Under the pieces are notes generated by a model, which made no database searches, was not told the DNA's origin, and worked only from the letters and a program-made list of their open reading frames with translations. Shown piece after piece: positions 38,173 to 48,008 of a DNA stretch of 64,000 nucleotides (the stretch's first letter is position 1; every line of letters begins with the position of its first letter). The DNA is from Bacteroidaceae bacterium. GTDB lineage: Bacteria > Bacteroidota > Bacteroidia > Bacteroidales > Bacteroidaceae. Location of the stretch: contig CABIVS010000002.1 of assembly GCA_902362375.1 (NCBI GenBank), positions 146,757 through 210,756 on the forward strand, given 5' to 3'. The position numbers and the translations under genes are program-made.

Positions 38173-39057
38173 TTATTTCACAGCTTCTACTGTGTATCCT
38201 TGTCTTTTTAGTAAGTTTAATAATCCTTTTTCTCCGGGGAGGTGCAGGGCGCCTACTGCGACAAAAGTCGGGGCAGCCTTCATGATTGCCGGTAGTTTTT
38301 CAGCCCACGCTTTATTACGGTTGTAAATCATAGCATCTTCTTCGCCGGGAAGTGCGTCACATTGATCACCTTTACGCTCTTCGCTGATTTTGAGCATGGT
38401 GTTCAGATCTTGTTTCATGTAGGCGTTTGTGAGCCTTTTCAGATTTTCTACTTCAGTCTCTATATGGTTAAGAGTGCACATCAATAGTTGTGCTTGCCGT
38501 TGTAGTGAACTGCCATTGAAAAGCAGGTTGAATTGGAATTCTGCAGTTTCCAGTCCGTCCACCTTTTTTCCGTTTTGGATGGCTTGGCTCTGAAAGAATG
38601 TGTCGAGTTGCTCTTGCGGGTTGAATTTCCCTATATGTTTTACGTAAGCCATCACCACTACATTATTTAATAAGAAGGCAGGCTTTAGCTTCGGAGCCAT
38701 ATTTAAATCTACCATCAGGTTTTCTTTGCAGAATTTATTAGCAGTCTCAAAGTCTTTCGGAGAAAGGAGAGAGTTCAGCGTGGTATCACTTTCAATCATC
38801 ATTGCCTTTTGCATCTTTCCCATGGTGGCGGGCGATTGCATTTCCGACATTTTCATCTCTCCATATACTTGTTGGGTTTCATTCATAGCCTTTTTAAGTC
38901 CGGCAATGCTGTCCATGATGCTGAACGGTGCCAGATGGTGAGTGCCTATGATGTAGGACGGTTGGTTCAGTCCGTTGCCGGACACTTTCCATAAAAGCTG
39001 TGCATTGGCGCTGAATGCCACGCAAATAAATAGAACTGCTCCGATGAATGATTTCAT
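38173..39057 (-). CDS. TraB/GumN family protein
   Basis: This 294-aa exported protein has a signal peptide (FIGAVLFICVAFSANA) and the TraB/GumN pattern: LLWKVSGNGLNQPSYIIGTHHLAPF with the GTHH motif near the N-terminus, a helical middle, and the C-terminal VGALHLPGEKGLLNLLKRQGY, which carries the second GxxH motif. Related proteins have been described as metal-dependent proteases or erythromycin-esterase-like, and function in Bacteroides is unknown. It is co-directional with the NlpC/P60 gene 26 bases upstream. Confidence 0.88.
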   Translation of the reverse strand: MKSFIGAVLFICVAFSANAQLLWKVSGNGLNQPSYIIGTHHLAPFSIMDSIAGLKKAMNETQQVYGEMKMSEMQSPATMGKMQKAMMIESDTTLNSLLSPKDFETANKFCKENLMVDLNMAPKLKPAFLLNNVVVMAYVKHIGKFNPQEQLDTFFQSQAIQNGKKVDGLETAEFQFNLLFNGSSLQRQAQLLMCTLNHIETEVENLKRLTNAYMKQDLNTMLKISEERKGDQCDALPGEEDAMIYNRNKAWAEKLPAIMKAAPTFVAVGALHLPGEKGLLNLLKRQGYTVEAVK

Positions 39058-39083
39058 AATTTTATATCATTAGAAGTTGATAA

Positions 39084-39659
39084 TTAACGTATTCTGCCGC
39101 CGCTTATCCAGTGTTTGGTATAATAGTTCTCGTTCAAGTTGCTGACGATCACTCCTTTACTGGTGCTGGAATGAATAAACTTACCGTTTTTGAGGTAAAT
39201 GCCTACATGAGCTACTTTATTTTTTGAACGACTGCTGGTGAAGAATACCAAGTCTCCTTCCCGGAGATTCCGCTTGGCGACTTTATTACTTTCTTTTTTC
39301 AGATCTTCCGTGTTACGCGGCACTTGGGTGCGGTATACCTTACGGTACACTTGATAAACTAATCCCGAACAGTCGGCTCCTCGTTTCGAATCACCTCCAC
39401 CACGATAGGGAACCCCTATCCAGTCGGCTGCTTCCAGATAGAGCTTATGGTTATCCTCCATATTAATATCTACCCCCAACAATATAGAAGCTCGCGCCAA
39501 TGCTTGATAATCCAGCCGGGGTGCGGAAGTGCGGCAGGAACTAAGGCTGGCAACCAGTCCTAATAAAAGGATGAATTGCAGGAGGCATCTTTTCTTTCTA
39601 TCAGGTTTCTTTATACTAGACTTATGGGTATCAGACTTTTCTGTTATATATATCATCAT
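39084..39659 (-). CDS. NlpC/P60 family cell-wall peptidase, lipoprotein
   Basis: This C40 cysteine peptidase, about 191 aa from the ATG at 39659, probably cuts gamma-D-Glu-diaminopimelate bonds in peptidoglycan. The hydrophobic stretch LLQFILLLGLVASLSSC ends in a lipobox. The catalytic Cys is in GADCSGLVYQVY, the His in KVAHVGIYLKNGKF and a third polar residue follows in IHSS. The start is uncertain: ATGs at 39707, 39659 and 39656 are all in frame, and each leaves a long basic stretch before the hydrophobic core. It lies among genes for envelope functions. Confidence 0.88.
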   Translation of the reverse strand: MMIYITEKSDTHKSSIKKPDRKKRCLLQFILLLGLVASLSSCRTSAPRLDYQALARASILLGVDINMEDNHKLYLEAADWIGVPYRGGGDSKRGADCSGLVYQVYRKVYRTQVPRNTEDLKKESNKVAKRNLREGDLVFFTSSRSKNKVAHVGIYLKNGKFIHSSTSKGVIVSNLNENYYTKHWISGGRIR

Positions 39660-39732
39660 AATTAGTTTATGCAATAATTTTGGTAAGGATGAATACTTAC
39701 CATTCATTATTTTATCATTCCCTATTTACCGT

Positions 39733-40440
39733 TTACTCTTCTTCTACATTAAAATAATCCTCCAGTTCTTTCTCTGCGGAGTTGTCCTCGTTGATAATAT
39801 CCCGGATGATGACACCGTGTTCCAATAAAGCGATCCTCGGACATATATCTACGGTATGATTGAGGTTGTGACTGGATATAATAACCGTAGCTTGATGTTC
39901 CTCATTATATTTCTTGAGCAGATGTTTGATGATAGACTGAGAACTTGGATCGAGGAAGTTGAACGGTTCGTCCAGTATCAGTAATTGCGGGTAATGAAGT
40001 ATGGCAGAAATAATTCCGATCTTTTGCTTATTACCTGCGGAGTAGTTGCGGATTAGCTTCTTGTGCCCGATCACTTCTCCACTCATAAAACGTTCGAAAG
40101 GAATCAGACGTTCGTCCACTTCTTCTTTCTTTAGTCCGTACATCTTTCCGATGAAATAGAAATATTCTTCCGGAGTGAGATAATCAATCAGAAAACCATC
40201 GTCAATGAAAGCACCGGTAATGCTTTTCCAGTCTTCGCTTTGGCTGACATCAATATCATTAATAATCACCTTACCATCGTCTGCTTTTAGCAGATCCAGC
40301 ATGATTCGGAAGAGAGTTGTTTTACCGGCACCGTTGTTTCCCACCAATCCGAGCATATCGCCTTGATTGATTTCGTAGTGTTCTATGTCTACGGCAATCT
40401 TCTCACCGAAATTCTTTTTAAGTTTGTCAATGATAATCAT
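39733..40440 (-). CDS. ABC transporter ATP-binding protein
   Basis: This 235-aa ATPase starts at the ATG at 40440; a TTG lies three codons upstream. Walker A is GLVGNNGAGKTTL, the signature is the non-standard YSAGNKQKIGI, and Walker B is LLILDEPFNFLDP, followed by the H-loop SSHNL. The overall type is the ABC-2/drug-export ATPase group. It probably works with the adjacent DUF5687 membrane protein (38-base gap) as an exporter of unknown substrate. A near-canonical signature (A/S-G-N-K-Q) rather than LSGGQ is common in this group. Confidence 0.9.
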   Translation of the reverse strand: MIIIDKLKKNFGEKIAVDIEHYEINQGDMLGLVGNNGAGKTTLFRIMLDLLKADDGKVIINDIDVSQSEDWKSITGAFIDDGFLIDYLTPEEYFYFIGKMYGLKKEEVDERLIPFERFMSGEVIGHKKLIRNYSAGNKQKIGIISAILHYPQLLILDEPFNFLDPSSQSIIKHLLKKYNEEHQATVIISSHNLNHTVDICPRIALLEHGVIIRDIINEDNSAEKELEDYFNVEEE

Positions 40441-40478
40441 GATCTTCAATGTTTATATGGTTAATGATTCATGAGCGT

Positions 40479-41972
40479 TTATTGGCGGCTGTCTCTGAAG
40501 CCTTCCATGTTTTCGTATCGCCGTTTCATGAAACGATGATATACATTTTTAATCCATAAAGGAGAAGTCAGGGTAAATCCGAGACCGACAACTAACAGAA
40601 TTATGTAAGTGATTGTTTCACCTAAAAATGCATTTAATAGACTGTATAAGATGAGAGGCACACCGAAAGCAGCGAAATTAACCACCATCTGTATAGCGCT
40701 ATTCGTTTGCCGGCTTGCCACTTTCTCGTTTAAGGGTACCGTCTGTTTGTTGTAGACAGCCAGTTGGAAAAAACAGAAATAAATAAAGCCGATGGTATAG
40801 AAAAACCAGGCGAAGGCGCCCAGTAAAGTGAGTTTATTCATGATGATGGCGGGAATCATGAGTATGAAAGGTATGATTTCACCAATACTGTATGTGTAAT
40901 ATTTGGCTTTCAGCAGACTCATAATTGATTCTTTACGAGACATCAGGCCATCAATGTAATTGCCTTCGAAGGACATAATCTGTGAAAGGATAATCATTCC
41001 GAATACGGCAAAGTTGTATACACAGATGAAGGAAGTCATGAAATTGCCGTCGTAGACACTGGAAAAGCTAAGTGCAACGGAGAAAGCCACCACTACAATA
41101 GCGATATTGCGTAATGCACCTTTACAGCGGCGGTTACGTAAAAGCATTTTCAGTTCCAATCTCATATATTCGCCAACTTCCCCGTAGCGTTCGAAGAATT
41201 TATATTCGGAGACATGCTTAATCTGACTATCTTCTACTTTTGCCAGCTCTGCATAGATAAGTCCGGACATGATCTTGCGGTTAACCAGCCATAAAATGGC
41301 AATCACAAGTATGGTGCCGAGAAAATATAGAATGTTGCCCTGTATATATCCGTCTCCCAGATCCATGAAGAAATAGAATAGGGGGCTATCTTCGGGAATG
41401 AAAAGAAGGCAGCCTATTCCACCGTAGAAAGCGATAGGTAATAGAATCCACCAAATACGTTCGTTGATAAGAGTGCGGCAAAGCAAGTACCAGTAATTAT
41501 TGGCAATAATCAATAGCAAGATACCGATAAGATAGGTGATGACACCGGAGATACCGAAAAACTTGGTAATAGTGATGAAGGAAAAAGGGACAAACAGAAA
41601 CAACCAGAACAGGTTGAACAGACTTAGTCCCGAGCGGATTAGTAAAAAGTCGATGACACGAATTCGTTTAACCGGCAGCAGGAGGTAAGGTTTTACCTCC
41701 TGTGTCGGTGTTTTTTGAAACGGAACACGCAACAGAAAGTCCAGTGCCAGGATAAAGATCAGAACCACTGCGTTCATCACATGATATGGTTCCCGGTTGG
41801 GAACCATATCAGAAAATCCGAACGCGAACGTCGTACCGAAGAATATCAGGTAACCGGCCCAGAATGCGCCCATGACATAACCGAGTATTTTAGCAACTTT
41901 GTTCTTTTCATACATCGGATGCCGTTTGGCGGCAAGCCTTCCATGTTTGCGTAATTCGTTGAATATCATCAT
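40479..41972 (-). CDS. DUF5687 family ABC-type membrane protein
   Basis: This 497-aa protein has about ten to twelve hydrophobic segments and matches the DUF5687 family of Bacteroidetes, which always occurs next to an ABC ATPase and is taken as the permease. The N-terminus MIFNELRKHGRLAAKRHPMYEKN is cytoplasmic and basic, followed by the first helix ILGYVMGAFWAGYLIFFGTT. Central cytoplasmic stretch ISGL...YAELAKVEDSQIKHVSEYKFFERYG separates two membrane halves. Two Met codons are adjacent at the start. It is in an operon with the ATPase. Confidence 0.82.
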   Translation of the reverse strand: MMIFNELRKHGRLAAKRHPMYEKNKVAKILGYVMGAFWAGYLIFFGTTFAFGFSDMVPNREPYHVMNAVVLIFILALDFLLRVPFQKTPTQEVKPYLLLPVKRIRVIDFLLIRSGLSLFNLFWLFLFVPFSFITITKFFGISGVITYLIGILLLIIANNYWYLLCRTLINERIWWILLPIAFYGGIGCLLFIPEDSPLFYFFMDLGDGYIQGNILYFLGTILVIAILWLVNRKIMSGLIYAELAKVEDSQIKHVSEYKFFERYGEVGEYMRLELKMLLRNRRCKGALRNIAIVVVAFSVALSFSSVYDGNFMTSFICVYNFAVFGMIILSQIMSFEGNYIDGLMSRKESIMSLLKAKYYTYSIGEIIPFILMIPAIIMNKLTLLGAFAWFFYTIGFIYFCFFQLAVYNKQTVPLNEKVASRQTNSAIQMVVNFAAFGVPLILYSLLNAFLGETITYIILLVVGLGFTLTSPLWIKNVYHRFMKRRYENMEGFRDSRQ

Positions 41973-41995
41973 TCAGTAGATATACTAGAGAATTT

Positions 41996-44833
41996 TTATT
42001 TGTTTTCTTCCGGCACGGTCATGATGACTTGAATTTCGTTGTTCTGTTTCAGCAAATTGGCGAGGAAGTCTTGCACTTCTTTCGCTGTGATGCTGTTGAC
42101 CAACTTTTCATAGTCTTTGGTATTATCCACACCCGTGTAGAGGTATTCGTCCATATTATTAAGCCAGTAGCCGTTTTCTTTCTGGGCGTCTTTATACTTC
42201 TTCAGCATATATTCTTTGATCTTCTGCATGTGCTCGGCAGACGGACCTTCTTTTGCCATTTTGTGAAGTTGTTCTACAACAACAGCAGACAGTTTATCTT
42301 TCTTGGCAGGGTCAGTTTGGAATACAATCTGAAGAACAAGTTCCTCTTTCGGGTATTTACCAAGGCTTCCGTTACAGCTTACACCGTATGTACCTCCTTC
42401 TTTTTCACGGATTTCAGCAGTGTAAACCAAATCCAGAGCCTGATCTAAGAAGCTAAGCAGGACATTGTTGCGCAAGTCATATTTGCAAGTGCCGCTATAA
42501 AGGAACATGATGGTAGCCATTGGAGTTTCCTGTGCCTTTGCAAATACATTTTTGATCTCTCCCTTGCGGATATCCATCTTGTTATCTTTGAAAGTCTCTT
42601 TACGGTTGATAGATGGCAGACCTCCCAGATATTTGGCGATTAACGGTTTCATTGTAGCCAAGTCTACGTTTCCTACCAGGAAGAAAGTGAAATCACTAGC
42701 ATCTTTGTAGCGGTCTTTGTACATTTCAAGAATACGGTCATAGTCGATCTGGTCTACCATGTTTTCCTTCATTCTGATGGCACGCGGATGGTGACCGTAT
42801 AGTACACTTGTAACTGTGTCACTGAAAGCAGTCATCGGATTAGCGTCCGCATTTTGAAGTTCGGCTTTCAGACGGTTCTTGTAAGATTCGAATGCTTCAT
42901 TATCCTTACGTGGAGATGTGAAAGTGAGATAAGTAAGCTGCATCATTGTCTCAAAGTCTTTCGGAGCACAACTACCGGAAACAGTTTCCGTAGTGTTGCC
43001 GATACCCGCACCTACGTTTGCACGTTTGCCGGCTAAAGCTTTACCCAGATCCACTTTGCTGAAATTACCGATTCCACCTACCAGAGCTACTCCGTTTAAT
43101 TGAGAGATATTGATAATTTCTTCGTTCGGGAATACGCTGGTACCACCGAAGCTTACACCTTTCATTACAATCTGGTCAGCCTTGAAATCAGTAGGCTTCA
43201 CATATACAGTTACGCCGTTGGAAAGCACCAACTTAGTCGTACCATAAATATCACCAGCTTTTTCAGAAACAATCTTGCCACCTTTAATATCTTCAGAGAT
43301 CAGCGGTTCGTTAGAAACTTTATCTTCATAAGGTTTCAGATCGAATGACTTCATTTGTTTCAATAAAGCAGCAATTTCTTCTTTAGTAGGATATTTAGCG
43401 CCTTCTTTTTCCGGACCGGCCAGTAAAACCACCTGATTGTTGTCAGTGATTAGTTGTTGCATCACCTGATTGACAGCTTCTACAGGGATATTCGGAGCCA
43501 GTTTGTTTACCAGTGTATATTCAACTTCGATTCCCGGAATCGGTTCTTTTTCAAGGAAATTGTTAACGTATTCGTTGACGTAAGAACTACTTTTAGTCTT
43601 TTCGCGTTCGTTGTAAGCAGATTCTACGGCTTGCAGATAGTTGGCGCGTGCGCGTTCATATTCTGATGCGGTAAATCCGAAGCGGCGTGCACGTTCAGCT
43701 TCTTCCAAAACTGTTTTCATTGCTAAATCGATGCCGTCTATTTTGCTGCTTGCATCAAGTGCGAGTGCTTCTTTAGTCTTGGCAAGGAAATAGTTTCCAT
43801 ATTCTGCGCTTGCACTAGTGAAAGGAGGATTAGCAGTTTGGCGGAGTTCGTTCAAACGGTTGTTCAGCATATTCATAGCCATGCTGACCATATACTGGGT
43901 AGCATAATAAGCAATGGTATTTTTCAAAGAATCCGGTGTAGCGTCTTGTTTGAAGAAGATGTTCACATAAGGATTCTTCACTTCCTTGTCTGTGCCGATA
44001 TAGATAAGCGGTTCCTGATTATCTGCCACTGGATAGTAGATACGTTCGGCCGGGTTTACCGGAGCTTTTACATCTGCGAATACCTTTTTCAGTTTGGCTT
44101 CAATTTCATCTACATTGATATCACCTACAATAACGATTCCTTGCAAGTCCGGACGATACCATTTCGCATAATAATCGCGGATATCCTGATAAGGGAAGTT
44201 GTTGATAACATCAATGCTTCCGATAGGCATACAGTCTGAATATTTAGAATCCGGATATAGAGTAGACTGTGCATCAGTCATGATGCGAAGCATACCACTG
44301 TTGCGGCTTCTCCATTCTTCGCGGATAACACCACGTTCTTTGTCAATTTCCTTGTCGGCAAGGTTGATAGCATTCGACCAGTCATGAAGGATCAGCAGAC
44401 AAGAGTCTACCACGTTTATATTTTCAGTCGGTACGTTGCTGATGTTGTATACCGTCTGGTCGACGCTGGTATATGCATTCAGGTTCGTGCCGAATTTGAT
44501 ACCTTTCGTTTCGCACCAGGGCACGATGCCAAGTCCGGTTTCATCACCCGGGAAGTGCTTTGTGCCATTAAAAGCCATGTGCTCCAGAAAGTGAGCCAGA
44601 CCACGTTGTTGCGGTTCCTCAAGAATAGAACCTACTTTCTGGGCAATGTAGAATTCAACTCGTTTTTCGGGAAGGGCATTGTGGCGAATGTAATAGGTAA
44701 GCCCGTTGTCTAGTTTACCGATGCGGACATTCTTGTCTACAGGTAACTCTTGCATGGGTTGTGCAAGTACGAGCTGGAAATTGCAGCATATAAAAAGGAC
44801 TGCAATAAATAATCCACGTAATAAATGTTTCAT
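41996..44833 (-). CDS. M16 family zinc peptidase
   Basis: This 945-aa insulinase/pitrilysin-like protease is exported (signal LFIAVLFICCNFQLVLA). It has the inverted zinc motif H81-F-L-E84-H85 in RGLAHFLEHMAFNG, and the downstream Glu ligand region REEWRSRNSG. Four M16 domains are expected in this length: an active N-terminal half (about 1-450) and a structural C-terminal half (about 520-940, with FLVGNVDLATMKPLIAKYLGG). The periplasmic role is peptide degradation or processing of imported peptides. It is adjacent to the ABC pair (24 bases), so co-transcription is possible. Confidence 0.93.
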   Translation of the reverse strand: MKHLLRGLFIAVLFICCNFQLVLAQPMQELPVDKNVRIGKLDNGLTYYIRHNALPEKRVEFYIAQKVGSILEEPQQRGLAHFLEHMAFNGTKHFPGDETGLGIVPWCETKGIKFGTNLNAYTSVDQTVYNISNVPTENINVVDSCLLILHDWSNAINLADKEIDKERGVIREEWRSRNSGMLRIMTDAQSTLYPDSKYSDCMPIGSIDVINNFPYQDIRDYYAKWYRPDLQGIVIVGDINVDEIEAKLKKVFADVKAPVNPAERIYYPVADNQEPLIYIGTDKEVKNPYVNIFFKQDATPDSLKNTIAYYATQYMVSMAMNMLNNRLNELRQTANPPFTSASAEYGNYFLAKTKEALALDASSKIDGIDLAMKTVLEEAERARRFGFTASEYERARANYLQAVESAYNEREKTKSSSYVNEYVNNFLEKEPIPGIEVEYTLVNKLAPNIPVEAVNQVMQQLITDNNQVVLLAGPEKEGAKYPTKEEIAALLKQMKSFDLKPYEDKVSNEPLISEDIKGGKIVSEKAGDIYGTTKLVLSNGVTVYVKPTDFKADQIVMKGVSFGGTSVFPNEEIINISQLNGVALVGGIGNFSKVDLGKALAGKRANVGAGIGNTTETVSGSCAPKDFETMMQLTYLTFTSPRKDNEAFESYKNRLKAELQNADANPMTAFSDTVTSVLYGHHPRAIRMKENMVDQIDYDRILEMYKDRYKDASDFTFFLVGNVDLATMKPLIAKYLGGLPSINRKETFKDNKMDIRKGEIKNVFAKAQETPMATIMFLYSGTCKYDLRNNVLLSFLDQALDLVYTAEIREKEGGTYGVSCNGSLGKYPKEELVLQIVFQTDPAKKDKLSAVVVEQLHKMAKEGPSAEHMQKIKEYMLKKYKDAQKENGYWLNNMDEYLYTGVDNTKDYEKLVNSITAKEVQDFLANLLKQNNEIQVIMTVPEENK

Positions 44834-44914
44834 GTTCTATTTAGTTTAAATAAATATTTCTGTGTTATTTGTCGTTGTGTTTGGTTGTAAATCACAAATA
44901 GACAGGGAAAAGAG

Positions 44915-45715
44915 TTATTTTATAGCTTCCCGTATCTTGACTAGCTTAGTTAACAGTCCTTCCAGGAGGTCTAACTTTAGCATATTGGCACCATCGCTTT
45001 TTGCCACGGCAGGGTTTTCATGCGTTTCGATGAATATTCCGTCGGCACCTACGGCGATACCTGCTTTGGCGACAGTTTCTATCAACTGCGGCATTCCTCC
45101 CGTTACCCCACTGGTCTGGTTGGGTTGCTGCAAGGAGTGAGTGACATCCAGAATCACCGGATAGCCGAATGATTGCATTTCGGGGATACCACGATAGTCC
45201 ACAACAAGATCCTGATAGCCGAAAGTTGTTCCGCGTTCGGTAAGCATCACATTCTTGTTTCCGGCTTCCACCACTTTGTCGGCAGCAAACTGCATTGCCA
45301 GCGGTGAAAGGAACTGTCCTTTCTTGATGTTAATCGTTTTTCCGGTTTTGGCTGCGGCAACCAACAAGTCGGTCTGGCGACAAAGAAAAGCCGGGATTTG
45401 AAGTATGTCCACGTATTCGGCTGCCATTGCAGCTTCATCTGCGGTATGGATATCGGTTACGGTAGGGACTCCGAAAGTCTCATGTACTTTTTTCAATACT
45501 TTGAGTGCTTTCTCATCGCCAATGCCGGTAAACGAATCCAGACGTGAGCGGTTTGCCTTGCGGTAAGAACCTTTGAATACATAAGGAATTTGCAGTGCTT
45601 CGGTGATCTTTACTACTCGTTCGGCAATGCGCATTGCCATTTCTTCACCTTCTATCACACACGGACCGGCCAACAGGAAAAAGTTGCCGGTGGGGTTGTT
45701 CTTAAGTTCTATCAT
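44915..45715 (-). CDS. kdsA: 3-deoxy-8-phosphooctulonate synthase
   Basis: This 266-aa enzyme condenses phosphoenolpyruvate and arabinose-5-phosphate to Kdo-8-phosphate for lipopolysaccharide. Diagnostic segments are FLLAGPCVIEGEEMAM, FKGSYRKANRSRLDSFTG, TDIHTADEAA, LQIPAFLCRQTDLL and LDVTHSLQQPN. Length and order fit. It is preceded by an inverted-repeat element, and co-directional with the lipid kinase and miaA upstream. Other Kdo genes are not in the window. Confidence 0.97.
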   Translation of the reverse strand: MIELKNNPTGNFFLLAGPCVIEGEEMAMRIAERVVKITEALQIPYVFKGSYRKANRSRLDSFTGIGDEKALKVLKKVHETFGVPTVTDIHTADEAAMAAEYVDILQIPAFLCRQTDLLVAAAKTGKTINIKKGQFLSPLAMQFAADKVVEAGNKNVMLTERGTTFGYQDLVVDYRGIPEMQSFGYPVILDVTHSLQQPNQTSGVTGGMPQLIETVAKAGIAVGADGIFIETHENPAVAKSDGANMLKLDLLEGLLTKLVKIREAIK

Positions 45716-45743
45716 ACTTAACTACTATTATAAGTTTATTTTC

Positions 45744-45851
45744 AGGCACGGATTACGCGGATTACACGGTTCTTGCAGATACTGTAAATTACACTGTTCT
45801 TGCCAATTCGGTTATATTAAGAAAACCGTGTAATCCGCGTAATCCGTGCCT
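45744..45851. repeat. Inverted-repeat element, copy 2 (GGCACGGATT family)
   Basis: The left arm at 45744-45771 is a perfect 28-base match to the reverse complement of the right arm at 45824-45851. Both contain GGCACGGATT and CACGGTT. A third, degenerate copy (ATTACACTGTTCTTGCC, about 45789-45805) lies in the loop. It is between the lipid kinase stop and the kdsA start, both on the minus strand, so it would be transcribed as a long hairpin. Confidence 0.85.
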
Positions 45852-45859
45852 AATTATAT

Positions 45860-46786
45860 TTAATTTGGAATAATAAGCGTTGTCTTTTCCGGGAGCACGC
45901 CTACTTCTAAAGGAAAATGTTTAGGCAACAAACGCCCGTCCAAATCCACCGCTGCATTCTGTGCCCGGAGTACCTTTACTTTTCTCGTCCGGTAGCTTTT
46001 CACCACTTTGTGATTCAGGATTCTTCCCTGAATCAGCATCCATAGTCCGGAAATAATTTGCAGGAATTCCGGGCGGTAGATTACGGATACATCCAGCCAT
46101 CCGTTGTATGGAACGGCACTGGGTGTTTGTCCCCATCCCCAGGCACTGCCTATACATACGGTCATGATGCGTCCGCGGATATGTTCGTCATTGATACGGA
46201 GATGCATTCTGTAAAGCTTCCGTTCAAATATAAGAGAAAACAGGGCGGCAACGTATGAAAGGAACTTCACTCCCCAGAAACGCTTGGTCTGATCGGTGAT
46301 TTTGACGATTCGTGCTCCCAGTCCGATATTAACGGCATTGAGGAAATAGCGACGCTGGTGTTCGTTTCCGTCGTAGAAGTTGCAGTAGCCTACGTCTATT
46401 TTCTTCAACCGATGATTGATGATACAGTCGACAGCCGGCTTGTATTCGGTGCTAAGTCCCCAATATTTGGCGAAGTCATTTCCGATACCGTTCGGAATCA
46501 TACCGAGGGCAATGTTCTCTTTATCTTCGGCATCGGATAGCATAATGCCATTGATGGCATCATTCAATGCCCCATCACCTCCCACAATGACAATCGTGCG
46601 ATAACCATTGTTGGCCAAAATTTTAGCGAGACGCTCTACCGAACCGAAACCTTCGGATTGTACATAGTCATAGTCTACACCTTTACTGTCCATGTACTCC
46701 TTAATTTCTTTCCAGCGCTTCTTTACCTTTCGGGTACCAGCTTTTGGGTTGTAAATCACTCCCCATTTCTTCGGTTCTACACTCAT
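45860..46786 (-). CDS. Diacylglycerol/lipid kinase family protein
   Basis: This 308-aa protein belongs to the DAGK/YegS-like ATP-NAD-kinase-fold family. The N-terminus KKWGVIYNPKAGTRKVKKRW, the glycine-rich VIVGGDGALNDAINGIM loop and GMIPNGIGNDFAKYWGL are the hallmark nucleotide-binding motifs. The C-terminal half is beta-rich. Related enzymes phosphorylate diacylglycerol or sphingosine-type lipids; in Bacteroides a sphingoid base is a possible substrate, but this is inference. It follows miaA by about 58 bases and has its own -7 box. Confidence 0.88.
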   Translation of the reverse strand: MSVEPKKWGVIYNPKAGTRKVKKRWKEIKEYMDSKGVDYDYVQSEGFGSVERLAKILANNGYRTIVIVGGDGALNDAINGIMLSDAEDKENIALGMIPNGIGNDFAKYWGLSTEYKPAVDCIINHRLKKIDVGYCNFYDGNEHQRRYFLNAVNIGLGARIVKITDQTKRFWGVKFLSYVAALFSLIFERKLYRMHLRINDEHIRGRIMTVCIGSAWGWGQTPSAVPYNGWLDVSVIYRPEFLQIISGLWMLIQGRILNHKVVKSYRTRKVKVLRAQNAAVDLDGRLLPKHFPLEVGVLPEKTTLIIPN

Positions 46787-46836
46787 ATTTGTATATCTAT
46801 CCTATTGTGTATTAAAAATCGCACTATAATAACTGC

Positions 46837-46844
46837 CAAAGATA
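46837..46844 (-). promoter_or_regulatory. -7 box of the lipid kinase gene
   Basis: The minus strand reads TATCTTTG followed by GGCA, about 50 bases upstream of the start; it directly abuts the miaA stop codon. Confidence 0.55.
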
Positions 46845-47765
46845 CTAATTCCCTTGCAGTTTCTCTTTTACAAAAGCTATCTTTTCTTCCATTGGTAACT
46901 CTGCATTCATCCAATGGATCGTAAATCCTCTTCTTTCCATGCCACGGAACCAGGTCATTTGTCGCTTGGCAAACTGATGGATGGCTATCTCCAAACCGTT
47001 GAACATTTCTTCATAAGTCAGTTTGCCTATGACGTACAATGTCAGGTATTTGTATTCCAGTCCATAGTAGATGAGATCGTCCGGTGCAATTCCCTGTTCG
47101 ATCAATCGTCTTACCTCGTCCACCATTCCTTCATCCAATCGTTGTTTTAATCGGCGGGTGATCTTTTCACGACGCAGTTCCCGGTCAATATCCACTCCGA
47201 TGATGAGACTGTTCAGTTCCGGAAATTCCCTTTCGGGAACCGGATGGGCTGCATAATACTCTTCAATTTCTATTGCACGTATCGCCCGTTTCACGGTATC
47301 CACATCGGTAGAGTTATGCAAAGCCTTGTATTGACTTAATATTTCCGTCAACTCTTCCAGCGAATGATTTGCCAAACGGTTGCGTAATTCCGGATTTTCC
47401 GGTACGGGCATCAGTTTATATCCTTTCAACACGGATTCCAGATACATACCTGTCCCTCCACATAAAACGGGAAGACAGCCTTTTTGTTTGATGCTTTCGT
47501 AAGAATTCAGGAAATCACGTTGATATTCAAACACATTGTATTTGTATCCGGGGTCTGCAATGTCAATCAGATGATAGGGGATTGTACGTCCGTTTACGGT
47601 ATAGTCGGCCAAATCTTTTCCTGTACCGAGATCCATTCCTCTATATATCTGACGGGAATCGGCACTGATAATTTCTGTGTTGAGTTCATAGGCCAAGGCA
47701 GCGGCAAAGGGAGTTTTACCCGAGGCTGTAGGTCCGAGTATGGCGATTAAATCATAGTCCGGCAT
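46845..47765 (-). CDS. miaA: tRNA dimethylallyltransferase
   Basis: This 306-aa enzyme transfers an isopentenyl group to A37 of tRNAs reading UNN codons. The P-loop is ILGPTASGKTPFA, followed by ISADSRQIYRGMDLGTGK and YHLIDIADPGYKYNVFEYQ. A further typical segment is VLCGGTGMYLESVLKGY. The C-terminal substrate-binding part includes KRQMTWFRGMER. Length fits. Its -7 box is at 47787. Another tRNA dimethylallyltransferase copy is not seen here. Confidence 0.96.
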   Translation of the reverse strand: MPDYDLIAILGPTASGKTPFAAALAYELNTEIISADSRQIYRGMDLGTGKDLADYTVNGRTIPYHLIDIADPGYKYNVFEYQRDFLNSYESIKQKGCLPVLCGGTGMYLESVLKGYKLMPVPENPELRNRLANHSLEELTEILSQYKALHNSTDVDTVKRAIRAIEIEEYYAAHPVPEREFPELNSLIIGVDIDRELRREKITRRLKQRLDEGMVDEVRRLIEQGIAPDDLIYYGLEYKYLTLYVIGKLTYEEMFNGLEIAIHQFAKRQMTWFRGMERRGFTIHWMNAELPMEEKIAFVKEKLQGN

Positions 47766-47786
47766 AGCTTCATTCTTTTATATCTG

Positions 47787-47794
47787 CAAAATTA
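47787..47794 (-). promoter_or_regulatory. -7 box of miaA
   Basis: The minus strand reads TAATTTTG followed by CA, 22 bases upstream of the start at 47765. Confidence 0.6.
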
Positions 47795-48008
47795 CGAAAT
47801 ATTTTTAACCTGTTTGGTATTCAATCGCTTTTTTATCAAGATAAATAAGAGAGTAGGGAAGGTTAATTTGTATTTTAACCTCTAATTGCTGGTATTCAAT
47901 CTAATGATGATGAAGCGTGTGAGAATAACGCATAGATACGGGTAAAGTAGCTTGAAGATACTGGCATTGTTCAGCTAAAGTGCCTTTAGTTCAAAATCAT
48001 TTTCACAT